A stretch of DNA of 26,132 bases from Porphyromonadaceae bacterium UBA7555 (GTDB lineage: Bacteria > Bacteroidota > Bacteroidia > Bacteroidales > Muribaculaceae), in the NCBI GenBank assembly GCA_002478045.1, contig DLLT01000029.1:1-26132 (forward strand), written 5' to 3'. The notes under the pieces were generated by a model that saw only the letters and a list, made by a program, of their open reading frames with translations, was not told where the DNA came from and made no database searches. Numbering within the stretch: the first letter of the stretch is position 1; every line of letters begins with the position of its first letter. A program made the translations under genes and the position numbers. Below are positions 6,951 through 15,799 of the stretch, piece after piece.

Positions 6951-7967
6951 TCAGCTTAATTCGATAAACTCGTTTGTCTCGTAGTCGTGAGAGGCTATGG
7001 AGCCTATTACTTTGTCCCATAGCATTGGTGATAGTCCGGTGCCGGGACGTTTTGCAGTAATATCGTCGGCTGTAATGATTTGTCCTTTGGCAATATGTCG
7101 TGCTGCAACGATGCTGCGGCGGGCTACGGCGACATTGGCGCTCTCGGCGGCTGTAACGACTTTCTGCGGAGAGCCCAGAGCAATCTCGACATCACGTATG
7201 GCACGGACCATATCGGCCAATTCGGACGGTTCGAGCGAAGCCTTATGGTCCGGCCCTTCCATCTGACGGCTGAGCGTAAAATGCTTCTCGATGACGGCGG
7301 CTCCGCGGGCTGCTGCTGCGATAGGCACGGTTATGCCTTTGGTATGGTCGCTATATCCCACGGCGGCGCAGCCCAAGGTGGACAGAGTGTCCATGGCGCG
7401 TAGGTTGACGCTTTCGAGCGGCGCTGGATACTGGGTGGTACAGTGCAGTAGGATGATGTCGCGCCGAGATTTTCCTGCGCTTTCGAGAGCGTGTAGTGCG
7501 GCTTCGACTTCGACTATGGTGGACATTCCGGTGGACATTATCACCTTGCCTGGGTGGACGGCGATGGCGCGTAGGTATGGCAGGTCGGTGATTTCGCCCG
7601 AAGGGATTTTCCAATAGTCCATACCCACAGAGGCAAGGAATTCGATGGAATTCAGGTCAAAAGGTGTGCTCATAAAGCCGATATGTCGTTTGCGGCTGTG
7701 CTGCGCCAGGGTCTTGAAGTCTTCGTAGGACAATTCGAGAGCGCTGAGCATTGCCATTTGGCTGTCATCCTTATCCTGAGGACATGCCTGCTGCTGGTAT
7801 ACGGCTCGTGACGCAGTGGCCGTAACCAAGTCTTTGGCTTTGAACGTCTGAAATTTGACGTAATCGGCGCCGGCAGCGGCAGCGGCGTCCACAAGTCGCA
7901 GGGCCAGGTCGAGACGCCCGTTGTGGTTGACGCCGGCTTCGGCTATGATGATTGTGTGCTTAGACAT
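6951..7967 (-). CDS. neuB: NeuB/LegI-family nonulosonic acid synthase
   Basis: This 338-residue enzyme of the sialic acid synthase family condenses phosphoenolpyruvate with a 6-carbon N-acyl sugar to give a nine-carbon acid. The N-terminal TIM barrel begins IIAEAGVNHNG (7-17) and contains FQTFKAKDLV, STPFDL and IPSGEITDLPYL. Metal-binding histidines are expected at H208 (GYSDH) and H229 (EKHFT), with GPDHKASLEP after them. The C-terminal antifreeze-like SAF domain covers about 283-338, with KRPGTGLSP. The sequence resembles both the E. coli K1 NeuB type and legionaminate synthase LegI. The adjacent LegB-like dehydratase favours legionaminic acid, but sialic acid remains possible. The gene follows the neuD-like gene after 39 bases. 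Confidence 0.88.
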   Translation of the reverse strand: MSKHTIIIAEAGVNHNGRLDLALRLVDAAAAAGADYVKFQTFKAKDLVTATASRAVYQQQACPQDKDDSQMAMLSALELSYEDFKTLAQHSRKRHIGFMSTPFDLNSIEFLASVGMDYWKIPSGEITDLPYLRAIAVHPGKVIMSTGMSTIVEVEAALHALESAGKSRRDIILLHCTTQYPAPLESVNLRAMDTLSTLGCAAVGYSDHTKGITVPIAAAARGAAVIEKHFTLSRQMEGPDHKASLEPSELADMVRAIRDVEIALGSPQKVVTAAESANVAVARRSIVAARHIAKGQIITADDITAKRPGTGLSPMLWDKVIGSIASHDYETNEFIELS

Positions 7968-8006
7968 TTGCAGTATGCTATGGAATTGAATTAGTCGGCC
8001 CTCACT

Positions 8007-8669
8007 TCACTTCTTATCCAAAGGGCGTGCAGGGCATCCGACGTATGTCCCGCTATGTTTTATGTCGTTTGAGACAATGGCTCCCATTCCGATGACTGTT
8101 CGGCCGACTATGGTGACGCCATTGCGGATCTTAGCGCCTGCGCCGATGTAGCAGTCATCGCCTATGGACACTCCTCCGCAGATGACAGCGCCCGGGCCTA
8201 CAAAGGTATTGGTGCCTATGTGTACGTCGTGTTCGATGATAGCTCCGGTATTGATTACCGAAAAAGTGCCGATGGCTGCTCCCGGCCCGAGATAGGCGCG
8301 ATGCATCACAGCGCAGCCGTCTGCAATATGTGCCGTGGACGATATGGTGGCATCTGTGGCTACCACTGCCGGATGTCTGAATCCTTTGTATAGCTCAATG
8401 ACTTTGTGGCGCGGAAGCATATTGCCGTCGTGCCCGCTAATCAGGGTGATGTGTACCGATGTGGTGCGGTCAGCGGCCTCAGACTCTGAAATGAATGTGT
8501 CATCATTACCCAGCCATGTCAGAGGGTTCATGGCTTCGGCCGGCTGTGGCGAGACGTATCCGGCGATGTGTTCCAATCCCAGGACATCGACTAATGATCG
8601 GGCATGTCCGCCGCCGCCGATGAGTACAATATCGGCTGAAACTTTTGCCGTGGCATCGAAGTTGCTCAT
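8007..8669 (-). CDS. NeuD/PglD-like sugar O/N-acetyltransferase
   Basis: A protein of 220 residues. The N-terminal part has a Rossmann-like PglD_N domain with the nucleotide-binding loop LIGGGGHARSLVDVL (16-30). The C-terminal half is a left-handed beta-helix of hexapeptide repeats (about 103-215). The proposed catalytic base is H147 in IIEHD, matching the PglD active-site His. The protein likely uses acetyl-CoA to acetylate an amino sugar intermediate (LegH-like step) or a finished nonulosonic acid (NeuD-like step). Its ATG overlaps the stop codon of the LegB-like gene in an ATGA arrangement (8666-8669), so translation of the two is probably coupled. Confidence 0.83.
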   Translation of the reverse strand: MSNFDATAKVSADIVLIGGGGHARSLVDVLGLEHIAGYVSPQPAEAMNPLTWLGNDDTFISESEAADRTTSVHITLISGHDGNMLPRHKVIELYKGFRHPAVVATDATISSTAHIADGCAVMHRAYLGPGAAIGTFSVINTGAIIEHDVHIGTNTFVGPGAVICGGVSIGDDCYIGAGAKIRNGVTIVGRTVIGMGAIVSNDIKHSGTYVGCPARPLDKK

Positions 8670-9658
8670 CGGTTGTAGATATCAGTCTTATACTTGGCCA
8701 GGTTTTCGGGACGTACAAACCAATCGATGGTGGCACGGAGTCCGTCTTCAAGCGACCGGCTCGGACGCCAATCGGTGAGTGTAGTTATCAGCGTATTGTC
8801 GCCGCAAAGGCGGAAGACTTCGCTGTTGGCCGGACGCAGACGAGCCGGGTCGGTCACGAAATTCACTTCGGCGTTCATGAGCGAAGCTATGGTGTCAAGT
8901 GTCTGTCGCATGGATATTTCCGAGCCGGAAGCGATGTTGATGTCTCGACCTTCAATGCCTTCGGCCTGTGCCAAAGCGAGAAATCCGCGTACGGTATCGC
9001 CTACGTAGTTGAAATCGCGAGTGGGGGTCAAGTCTCCCACTGTAATCTGCCGCTTGCCCGAGGCTATCTGTCCGATAATGGTCGGTATAATGGCGCGAGC
9101 GCTTTGACGTGGTCCGTAGGTGTTGAAGGGTCGTGCGATGACTACCGGGAGCCCGAAAGCGTTGTAGAAACTTGTGGCAATGGCATCTGCGCCGATCTTA
9201 GTAGCCGAATATGGCGACTGGGGTTGTCGAGGGTGTTTCTCGTCTATGGGAACGTATTGAGCGGTGCCGTATACCTCGCTGGTGGAAGTGACAATGATGC
9301 GGTCGCACCGGGCATCGCGTGCTGCTTGACACATATTGAGCGTGCCACGGATGTTGGTGTCAACGTAGCTGTCGGGCGCTACATAACTGTAAGGAATGGC
9401 GATAAGAGCCGCCAGGTGGAATATCGTGCCGCAGTCGCGTGCAATCTCGCGACAATAGTTGGGGTCGCGCACATCGCCGCATACCACTTCGAGACGGTCG
9501 TTTTGCGCGATGTCCTCGAGCCAGCCCCAATAATTGAAGCTGTTGTATTGCGAAAGTGCGCGCACGCGGTAGCCGTGTGCCAACAGCAGTTCGACCAAAT
9601 GCGAGCCTATAAATCCGTCAGCTCCGGTGACTAATACGATTTTGTCTTTATTTATCAT
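8666..9658 (-). CDS. LegB-like NAD-dependent nucleotide-sugar 4,6-dehydratase
   Basis: Extended short-chain dehydrogenase/reductase of 330 residues. The NAD-binding motif is TGADGFIGSH (11-20). The active-site region has TSTSEVYG (124-131) and YSATK (Y150, K154). LegB enzymes carry this TSTSEVYG form and convert UDP-GlcNAc to the 4-keto-6-deoxy sugar, the first committed step towards legionaminic acid. The sequence NSFNYWGWLEDI near 39-50 is also in keeping with LegB. It is followed with a 4-base overlap by the acetyltransferase gene. A generic UDP-glucose-type epimerase is a less likely alternative. Confidence 0.84.
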   Translation of the reverse strand: MINKDKIVLVTGADGFIGSHLVELLLAHGYRVRALSQYNSFNYWGWLEDIAQNDRLEVVCGDVRDPNYCREIARDCGTIFHLAALIAIPYSYVAPDSYVDTNIRGTLNMCQAARDARCDRIIVTSTSEVYGTAQYVPIDEKHPRQPQSPYSATKIGADAIATSFYNAFGLPVVIARPFNTYGPRQSARAIIPTIIGQIASGKRQITVGDLTPTRDFNYVGDTVRGFLALAQAEGIEGRDINIASGSEISMRQTLDTIASLMNAEVNFVTDPARLRPANSEVFRLCGDNTLITTLTDWRPSRSLEDGLRATIDWFVRPENLAKYKTDIYNR

Positions 9659-9731
9659 ATTATTGGATATGTCTTTCGACTTGTTTAATTGTCCGGTGGA
9701 ATGCGGTACTTATGGTAATGTGCAGAGGTCT

Positions 9732-10208
9732 TTACCAATCCTTGACGAGGGTGTAGCGTACCGAGTGTCTGTCGTCGGTGTATTGGAGTATAAGCCGCTT
9801 GCCATCATCGGTGATGATATCGAATGTGCTAAGTCCTTCGGGGAATAAGATCCACTCGGGTGCTCGGTATAGGTCTGTCCCCGGGGCATAGGTGTTGTCT
9901 CCGTGTGTAAAGTCGAAAGTCATCGTCTTGTCTGATGGGCGGGACCATGTACCGTTGCGAGCAATTCTGTCGTGGCGCGGAGTTGTACGCAGTATTTCGA
10001 TGATGTTGTTTTGGAACTGCCAAGAGGTGTAGCTTCCGTCTGCTTCGGGCTGAGTTACCTCTGTACCGTCTACTACCAATTCTTCCAGCCGCCAGATACC
10101 ATATAGGTTGCCGATGTCGCCGTTATTGGTGACGCATCCGGCTGTGATAGTGGCCAGGAGCAGCGCGATTGCGCCGAATAGCGAGGCGCTTGTATGTCTG
10201 TATGCCAT
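9732..10208 (-). CDS. Lipocalin-like lipoprotein
   Basis: A protein of 158 residues with a lipoprotein signal: the hydrophobic stretch ends in ITAGC, giving a lipidated cysteine at residue 25. The mature part opens with a glycine/tryptophan pattern (LYGIWRLEEL) and continues as alternating strands, with WQF, GTWSR and MTFDF, typical of the small lipocalin-like beta-barrel lipoproteins common in Bacteroidales. It starts 12 bases after the Wzi-type gene, so the two are almost certainly cotranscribed. The ligand and function are unknown. The fold is inferred from pattern only. Confidence 0.72.
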   Translation of the reverse strand: MAYRHTSASLFGAIALLLATITAGCVTNNGDIGNLYGIWRLEELVVDGTEVTQPEADGSYTSWQFQNNIIEILRTTPRHDRIARNGTWSRPSDKTMTFDFTHGDNTYAPGTDLYRAPEWILFPEGLSTFDIITDDGKRLILQYTDDRHSVRYTLVKDW

Positions 10209-10220
10209 AGTGTATGCGTG

Positions 10221-11759
10221 TTATTTGATGGAAAGCAGTCCGCGATAAGCGATGGTGACAAGTGCGCCAAAATTGTCGCCGCGCAGGTCGCCGGCGTCAA
10301 AGGCGGCGGTGGCGGCAATGCTTAGACCCGGACATACTTTGGATGCATCCCAGTCAAGGCGTACCATTGCTGATGTGTCGTGCAGTTGCTTGGGTGTGTT
10401 CAGCCGTCCGTTGCCACGGGCTTGAGCCCACGACAACTTGACAGTCCAGTCCAAGGGTGTCGAAGATATGCTACCGGCAGCGGCGGCATGAAATCCGCTG
10501 GTGCGCGTGTGTAGAAATTGAGGATAGCCGTCGCGATTGTATAGTGGTGCAACGGTGAATGGCGAGCCTATGGCCATGCCGTAGTTATGGTGTGCGTTGA
10601 AAGATGAGTTGTTGTAGTAGTCATCGGCACCGGAGGCTTCGTTTGTGATGGTGGTACCGGGGCGGTCGTTCGGAGCCCAGTGCATTGGCCCGCTTTGGTC
10701 GCGCATATCTATATACTCGACTACGGCGGTGTGCAGCCATTTGCCTTGCGGGTTGTGCCAGCGGATGCCCCACAGGCCGTCCCATTTATTGCGCTTGGCC
10801 ATAGATGAACCGTCTTCCCACAGCCACTGAAAATAGCCGGAGAGTTCCTGTCCGCCGGCAAATCGGTAGCGGGCATTGAAATCCCAAGATCCGAGGCTGC
10901 TGCCTTCCACCCATCCGTCGCCGTTGCCGCGTCCGGGAATAAGCATTTCCCAAAAAGCCTTGGCGTCTGAACGGTTTTTGACTTCGGAGACCATCTTACC
11001 TTCGCTGTAAAAGCGAGTGACGCCGCCAAAGTGCCCGGCGCATTGGGCGCCTATGGTTACGGACAATGGCTTGGATGGCTTGGTGCGGAAGTATATACGT
11101 TTGTAGGTGTATAGCTCGCCTGTAGCCAAGTGGCTGTTCCACATATTGTACTGGGCGCGCAACCAGTCGTTATGAGCAAATTTGCCGTATGTAATTTGTC
11201 CTTCGATTTGCACCCATCCATTTGTAAGGGGGATGTCTTGGAAGTCGACAAATCCGGCACGTACTTGCGGAATAGGGCGCGCGTTGTTGCTTTGTACCAG
11301 GTCGCCCGAGGATAAGTTGTTGTCCACCAGTATGCCGGCTTGCTCCTGCATTCCGGCAGCGAGAAATACGCCGCGGTATTTGACGGATGCGTACAACTGT
11401 TGAAGCCATATAGTGGCGGCGCCGTTGCGATGTGTAATCCAAGTATCGGTGGCTGCGTTGTAGCGGTCGTAGGACTGCTTGTGCGAATATCCGGCCAGTA
11501 CCTCCACACCGGCGGCCCAGTCAAAGCGGCGCGATAGGTCGAGATCCTTATGTGCCCATACATCGGCTGTCGCTGCGTTTTTGGCCGAGGTTCGTCCGTA
11601 GTTCCAGGACGCTATCATATAGGGAGCGAAAGCGCCCGAAGATGTCTGCATATTGGCGGCACCGCCGTAGTGTATGTCTATGGGTGCAGCCCACGATGAC
11701 AATGTTGCTGCAAGTCCGCAGGCAACAACGGCGCTTCTAAATATTGTAGTATGTATCAT
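10221..11759 (-). CDS. Wzi-family capsule assembly outer membrane protein
   Basis: A protein of 512 residues with a signal peptide (1-24, ending SSWAA). The mature part is rich in aromatic, alternating strands, as in outer membrane beta-barrels. Patterns such as VFLAAGMQEQAGIL, WEDGSSMAKRNKWDGLWGI and ADDYYNNSSF match the Bacteroidales members of the Cap_assemb_Wzi family. Escherichia coli Wzi is an outer membrane lectin that anchors capsule at the surface; a similar role here is inference. As the first gene of the unit with nonulosonate genes, it may handle or anchor the same glycan. The start codon lies only 4 bases after a TAnnTTTG box, so the mRNA may be nearly leaderless. Confidence 0.82.
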   Translation of the reverse strand: MIHTTIFRSAVVACGLAATLSSWAAPIDIHYGGAANMQTSSGAFAPYMIASWNYGRTSAKNAATADVWAHKDLDLSRRFDWAAGVEVLAGYSHKQSYDRYNAATDTWITHRNGAATIWLQQLYASVKYRGVFLAAGMQEQAGILVDNNLSSGDLVQSNNARPIPQVRAGFVDFQDIPLTNGWVQIEGQITYGKFAHNDWLRAQYNMWNSHLATGELYTYKRIYFRTKPSKPLSVTIGAQCAGHFGGVTRFYSEGKMVSEVKNRSDAKAFWEMLIPGRGNGDGWVEGSSLGSWDFNARYRFAGGQELSGYFQWLWEDGSSMAKRNKWDGLWGIRWHNPQGKWLHTAVVEYIDMRDQSGPMHWAPNDRPGTTITNEASGADDYYNNSSFNAHHNYGMAIGSPFTVAPLYNRDGYPQFLHTRTSGFHAAAAGSISSTPLDWTVKLSWAQARGNGRLNTPKQLHDTSAMVRLDWDASKVCPGLSIAATAAFDAGDLRGDNFGALVTIAYRGLLSIK

Positions 11760-11763
11760 AGCG

Positions 11764-11771
11764 CAAATTTA
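11764..11771 (-). promoter_or_regulatory. Possible -7 box before the Wzi-type gene (TAAATTTG)
   Basis: On the minus strand TAAATTTG matches TAnnTTTG and is followed by CGCT and the ATG. No TTTG sits at the right distance upstream. If used, transcription would begin at or next to the start codon. A chance match in AT-rich DNA is possible. Confidence 0.4.
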
Positions 11772-11855
11772 CAAAAAAAAATGGCTGAATGACGTGGCTT
11801 CTACGCATTTGTTTGGCTTTGAGACTATGACTCTTTATTTTTTTGCGTCAGGATG

Positions 11856-11874
11856 ATATCCGTTGTACGGATAT
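11856..11874 (-). terminator. Hairpin downstream of rodA, possible terminator
   Basis: A 7-bp perfect stem, ATATCCG (11856-11862) with CGGATAT (11868-11874), closes a 5-nt loop. It lies about 70 bases beyond the rodA stop and upstream of the Wzi-type gene, where the mrd/mre transcript should end. No T run follows on the minus strand, so this may be a weak terminator or an RNA end-processing structure. Confidence 0.4.
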
Positions 11875-11945
11875 AAGGTCGCAGGTAGGCGTCAATCACG
11901 ACTATATTCGCCAATATATGGGACTTACGATGCGCATTAGATGTG

Positions 11946-13421
11946 TCAATATGACAGGACTTCGCGGCGGCCGGCATCGATGCGCAGCAGGATAAACAAT
12001 AGTATGGTGAAGCCCCAGAGAGACGAACCTCCGTAGCTGAAGAATGGCAAGGGAATGCCTATGACCGGACACAGACCGATGACCATCCCGATATTTATGC
12101 AAAAGTGAAATATTAAAAACGAAGCAACGCAATAGCCGTAGACTCGGCCAAAGGTGGTGGGCTGGCGCTCGGCAATGGCCAGTACGCGCAGTATCAATGC
12201 TACGAATAGCGCTAAAACAAGCATAGTGCCCCAGAATCCTTCTTCTTCGCCTATGGCGCAGAATATGAAGTCGGTATGCTGTTCGGGTACATATTTCAAC
12301 TTGGTTTGTGTGCCTTCCAAAAAACCTTTGCCTGCAAATCCGCCGCTACCAATGGCAATTTTCGACTGATTGACATTGTATCCGGCGCCGCGCAGGTCTT
12401 CCTCGATGCCGAGCACTACCTTGATACGCAGTTGCTGGTGAGGCTGTAGCTGGTTGAAGGCGGCATGTACACTGAACATAAAGCACACCGAAGTGATGAC
12501 GGCGGCCACGGGTATCAGTAATTTGCGTGAACGTATACCTCCGCGTATGGACATAATCACGAGGTAGATGCAGGGTACAGCCAGCATAATCAGCATTAAA
12601 GCCATACCGGGCAGCTGGATGTCGGTAAAAGTCGCTACAAGCCAGAGGACTATGCCGTAACCGCCGAGCCATAGCAGCACGTTGCGTGCCACTTCCCAAC
12701 GTCGACAATATATAAACATCATCACGGCAAGAGCTATAGCCACCAGCACCAAAATCCAAAATTGGCCGGTGGCGATACCTATAATTGCACCTTCGGTGAA
12801 TTTGACTGCTACGACAAAGATAATCACGGCCATAGCTGCTGCAAAGAGGATGATACCGCTCATGCCTTCTCGATATAGTACGAAGAAAAGCGCCATAAAG
12901 GTCAGTGCCGATCCGGTCTCCTTTTGAGCCAATATCAGAAATACCGGAATAATGATAATGGCAATTGCGCGTACATAGTTACTTATCTTGGCGTTGAGCA
13001 GGAAATTGTAGCCGCTGAAAAGTTTGGCCAAGGCCAAAGCTGTGGCGAATTTGGCAAATTCGGCAGGCTGTAGGCTCATAGGGCCGAGCACAAGCCAGGA
13101 GCGTGACCCTTTGATGTCCGGCGCCAGAAATGGTGTGACCAATAACAGCAATAATGTCAGTACGTATATAGGGTAGGCATAAGTCTCAAACATACGAACC
13201 TCGATGAGCATGATGATGCCTCCGATGCATAGTCCCAAGCCAATCCATAGAGTTTGTTTGCCCGAGAATTCGTCAAAGGACAATATGGAAGCGTCATCGT
13301 AGTCGTAGCTGGCGGCATATATGCTTATGACGCCGGCCAGTACCATTATCAAATATATGATGAGGGTAGGCCAATCAAGGGTGCGCAGCACCGTGTCCGA
13401 TTCATTTCTTCTTGTCAACAT
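11946..13421 (-). CDS. rodA: RodA peptidoglycan glycosyltransferase
   Basis: SEDS-family membrane protein of 491 residues that polymerises lipid II into glycan strands during lateral growth, in partnership with PBP2. Family motifs are clear: SRSWLVLGPMSLQPAEFAK (106-124), ETGSALTF (168-175), the segment with YVPEQHTDFIF holding the expected catalytic Asp D384, and GIPLPFFSYGGSS near 455-467. At least ten hydrophobic segments are visible. Escherichia coli RodA has 370 residues; the extra length is mostly extra hydrophobic sequence at about 195-310. The ATG lies inside the end of mrdA, overlapping it by 20 bases, so translation is probably coupled. Confidence 0.95.
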   Translation of the reverse strand: MLTRRNESDTVLRTLDWPTLIIYLIMVLAGVISIYAASYDYDDASILSFDEFSGKQTLWIGLGLCIGGIIMLIEVRMFETYAYPIYVLTLLLLLVTPFLAPDIKGSRSWLVLGPMSLQPAEFAKFATALALAKLFSGYNFLLNAKISNYVRAIAIIIIPVFLILAQKETGSALTFMALFFVLYREGMSGIILFAAAMAVIIFVVAVKFTEGAIIGIATGQFWILVLVAIALAVMMFIYCRRWEVARNVLLWLGGYGIVLWLVATFTDIQLPGMALMLIMLAVPCIYLVIMSIRGGIRSRKLLIPVAAVITSVCFMFSVHAAFNQLQPHQQLRIKVVLGIEEDLRGAGYNVNQSKIAIGSGGFAGKGFLEGTQTKLKYVPEQHTDFIFCAIGEEEGFWGTMLVLALFVALILRVLAIAERQPTTFGRVYGYCVASFLIFHFCINIGMVIGLCPVIGIPLPFFSYGGSSLWGFTILLFILLRIDAGRREVLSY

Positions 13422-15258
13422 AGTGCAGCGAAGATGTTAGCATACTTTGTTCGAGGTGTTTGCGTGTCGGCGAGATGGTTCCGGTAAGGTATTTTTCGAT
13501 GACGAGGCTGCCGATGGGGACGCCGAAGGTGGCGCCGAATCCGGCATTCTCGACGTATACGCATACCGCAATTTTGGGATGGTCGTATGGCGCAAACCCG
13601 ATGAAGGCGCTGTGATCCTTGCCATGAGGATTTTGTGCCGTGCCGGTCTTTCCGGCCATTTCGATGCCGGGAATAGCTCCGCGGCGGCAGGTGCCTCCGG
13701 TAACGGCCATGCGCATGCCTTCGGCTACGTCGCGGTAATAGCGCGGCTCGATGGTGGGACGGCGCACGCGCAGCAACTTTTTATCCATAACAGTGTCGCT
13801 TATCGCCTTGACTACGTGAGGGGTTATGAACCATCCGCGATTGGCGATGGTGGCGCAAAGGTTGGCAATTTGCACGGGAGTGGCGCCGATTTCGCCTTGA
13901 CCGATAGACACGGAGATTATTGTGTTGGCACTCCAATGCCCCTTGCCATATATCTTGTTGTAGAAACGATCGTTGGGGATAAATCCTCGGCTTTCGCCGG
14001 GCAGGTCTACACCGAGACGGTATCCGTAGCCCATACTTACGAGGTGCTTCTTCCACACCTCAAAGGCATTTGCTGCATTGCCGTACTTGCTGCGGCGGTC
14101 AATCATAGCTTTGAAGCCATAGCAGAAGAAGGCATTGCAAGAGGTTTGCAAAGCCGGTTTCAGCGACAATGGGCTTGCATGGCTGTGGCATCCGACGCGA
14201 AGTCTTCCGCTGATATATCCATGGTGGCATGGGTAGGTGGTGGCGGTGGTGATAATGCCTTCTTGTAGCAAAATCAGGCCTTGGGTCGGTTTGAATGTCG
14301 AGCCCGGAGGGTAGGAGGTCATCAGCGCACGGTCGAACAACGGGTGTGACGGGTCACGCGTAAGTGCTTTGTAATTGGCTCCGCGGTTGCGGCCCACCAA
14401 TAGCGAGGGGTCGTAGGTGGGCGTAGATACCATACACAATATTTCGCCCGTCTCCGGCTCGATGGCAACGACTGCGCCGCGCTTGCCCACCATCAGCGAC
14501 TCTGCATATTGTTGTAGCTGCATATCGATGCTCAGTGTCAGGTCGCGTCCCGAAACGGGGGCTATATCGTGTGCTCCGCCGTCATACTTGCCTTGGATGC
14601 GGCCATGAGCATCGCGTATCAAGATTTCCACGCCTTTATTGCCGCGTAAGTATCGTTCGTAACTTCGCTCTACGCCGAGGTCGCCGGTATAGTCGCCGGC
14701 GGCGTAGTAGGGGTCATCTGCAATATCTTGTGCGTTGACTTCGCGGATGTTGCCCAAGATGTTGGCGGCACTTGTGGTGTTATACTGACGCAAAATGCGC
14801 TTTTGGATGAATATACCGGGGAATTTGTAGAGCTTTTCCTGCAATCGTCCGTAGTCTTGGGCCGACAAGTGGGTCATCAGTACTTGGGGCGTATATGATG
14901 AGTATCCGGGGTTGAGATGGCGGTCGCGCATATCTTCGAAGCGCTGGCGTAGTGTCTCAACGGTTATGCCGAGGGTGTTGCAGAAGTCTATAGTGTCAAA
15001 TGTCGTGACATCGCGTGGTACCAGCATTACATCGTAGGCCGGTTGATTGAAAACCACCAATTTACCGTTACGATCGTATATTAGTCCGCGCGAGGGGTAT
15101 ACGGTTTTGCGAAGAAAGGCGTTGGTGTCGGCCGACTCTTTGTAACGGCTGTCATTGATTTGCAAATCAAATAGCCTGAAGGCGTAGATAATCGCTATCA
15201 GGACCACGAATCCCCCGATGATATAGCGGCGTTTGGCGTAATCATAGTTTTTTCTCAC
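13402..15258 (-). CDS. mrdA: Penicillin-binding protein 2 (elongation transpeptidase)
   Basis: Class B penicillin-binding protein of 618 residues that cross-links peptidoglycan during cell elongation. A single N-terminal membrane anchor (about 12-32) is followed by a dimerisation/pedestal domain and the transpeptidase domain. Active-site motifs are complete: STFK with nucleophile S320 and K323, SCN at 373-375 and KTGT at 537-540. The start is GTG at 15258, 31 bases after mreD, with no suitable ATG nearby. The gene is followed by rodA with a 20-base overlap. It is the expected target of beta-lactams specific for PBP2. Confidence 0.95.
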   Translation of the reverse strand: MRKNYDYAKRRYIIGGFVVLIAIIYAFRLFDLQINDSRYKESADTNAFLRKTVYPSRGLIYDRNGKLVVFNQPAYDVMLVPRDVTTFDTIDFCNTLGITVETLRQRFEDMRDRHLNPGYSSYTPQVLMTHLSAQDYGRLQEKLYKFPGIFIQKRILRQYNTTSAANILGNIREVNAQDIADDPYYAAGDYTGDLGVERSYERYLRGNKGVEILIRDAHGRIQGKYDGGAHDIAPVSGRDLTLSIDMQLQQYAESLMVGKRGAVVAIEPETGEILCMVSTPTYDPSLLVGRNRGANYKALTRDPSHPLFDRALMTSYPPGSTFKPTQGLILLQEGIITTATTYPCHHGYISGRLRVGCHSHASPLSLKPALQTSCNAFFCYGFKAMIDRRSKYGNAANAFEVWKKHLVSMGYGYRLGVDLPGESRGFIPNDRFYNKIYGKGHWSANTIISVSIGQGEIGATPVQIANLCATIANRGWFITPHVVKAISDTVMDKKLLRVRRPTIEPRYYRDVAEGMRMAVTGGTCRRGAIPGIEMAGKTGTAQNPHGKDHSAFIGFAPYDHPKIAVCVYVENAGFGATFGVPIGSLVIEKYLTGTISPTRKHLEQSMLTSSLHYVDKKK

Positions 15259-15289
15259 GACTGCAAGGATGTGGTGTTATGATTTAGCG

Positions 15290-15799
15290 TTACAATTTGG
15301 ATTCGCGTCGGTGTGACAAGATGCTGTCTATGGCAAATATAATCACGAAAGTATAGGCTGTACTTGTGGATATGCGCAGCATCAGCCGCCCGAAGTTGAA
15401 GAAGCTGAAGGATTCGACAGTATGTGTCAATGCGCAGTATATCAGGGTCATGGTGACGGCGTATTTGAGAAATGCGGCATGTCCCATGCTGCGCGATGAT
15501 GGTGCTGCGCCGGCGAGGTCTTCTTCACGGTTGACGTACAGATGAAAGACCTGGCGTTGGAGCATGACGGCCACGGTACAGCATAGGGCGTTGAGACCCT
15601 GAGTATTGGCGAAAATGTCGACCATCAGTCCCAGCAGGAAGCCAATGGTGAGGCGCAGGTTGTCGTTGAGCGTCACAGGCAGTGCTATGATGGAGTAGAC
15701 GAATACACAGGCCATAGCGCATCCACCGATAATCAGATTGTTGAATATCAGCGACTGTACCAGTACCAGCAGTATGAATTGAATGGCTATGCGTATCAT
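15290..15799 (-). CDS. mreD: Rod shape-determining protein MreD
   Basis: A small integral membrane protein of 169 residues with about five hydrophobic segments, beginning at residue 2, as expected for MreD. The phrase GFLLGLMVDIFANTQGLNALCC resembles the conserved family region. It forms the elongasome scaffold with MreC and links MreB to PBP2/RodA. Its identity rests on weak sequence conservation but very strong context between mreC and mrdA. It is separated from mreC by 136 bases, a rather wide gap for this operon. Confidence 0.9.
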   Translation of the reverse strand: MIRIAIQFILLVLVQSLIFNNLIIGGCAMACVFVYSIIALPVTLNDNLRLTIGFLLGLMVDIFANTQGLNALCCTVAVMLQRQVFHLYVNREEDLAGAAPSSRSMGHAAFLKYAVTMTLIYCALTHTVESFSFFNFGRLMLRISTSTAYTFVIIFAIDSILSHRRESKL

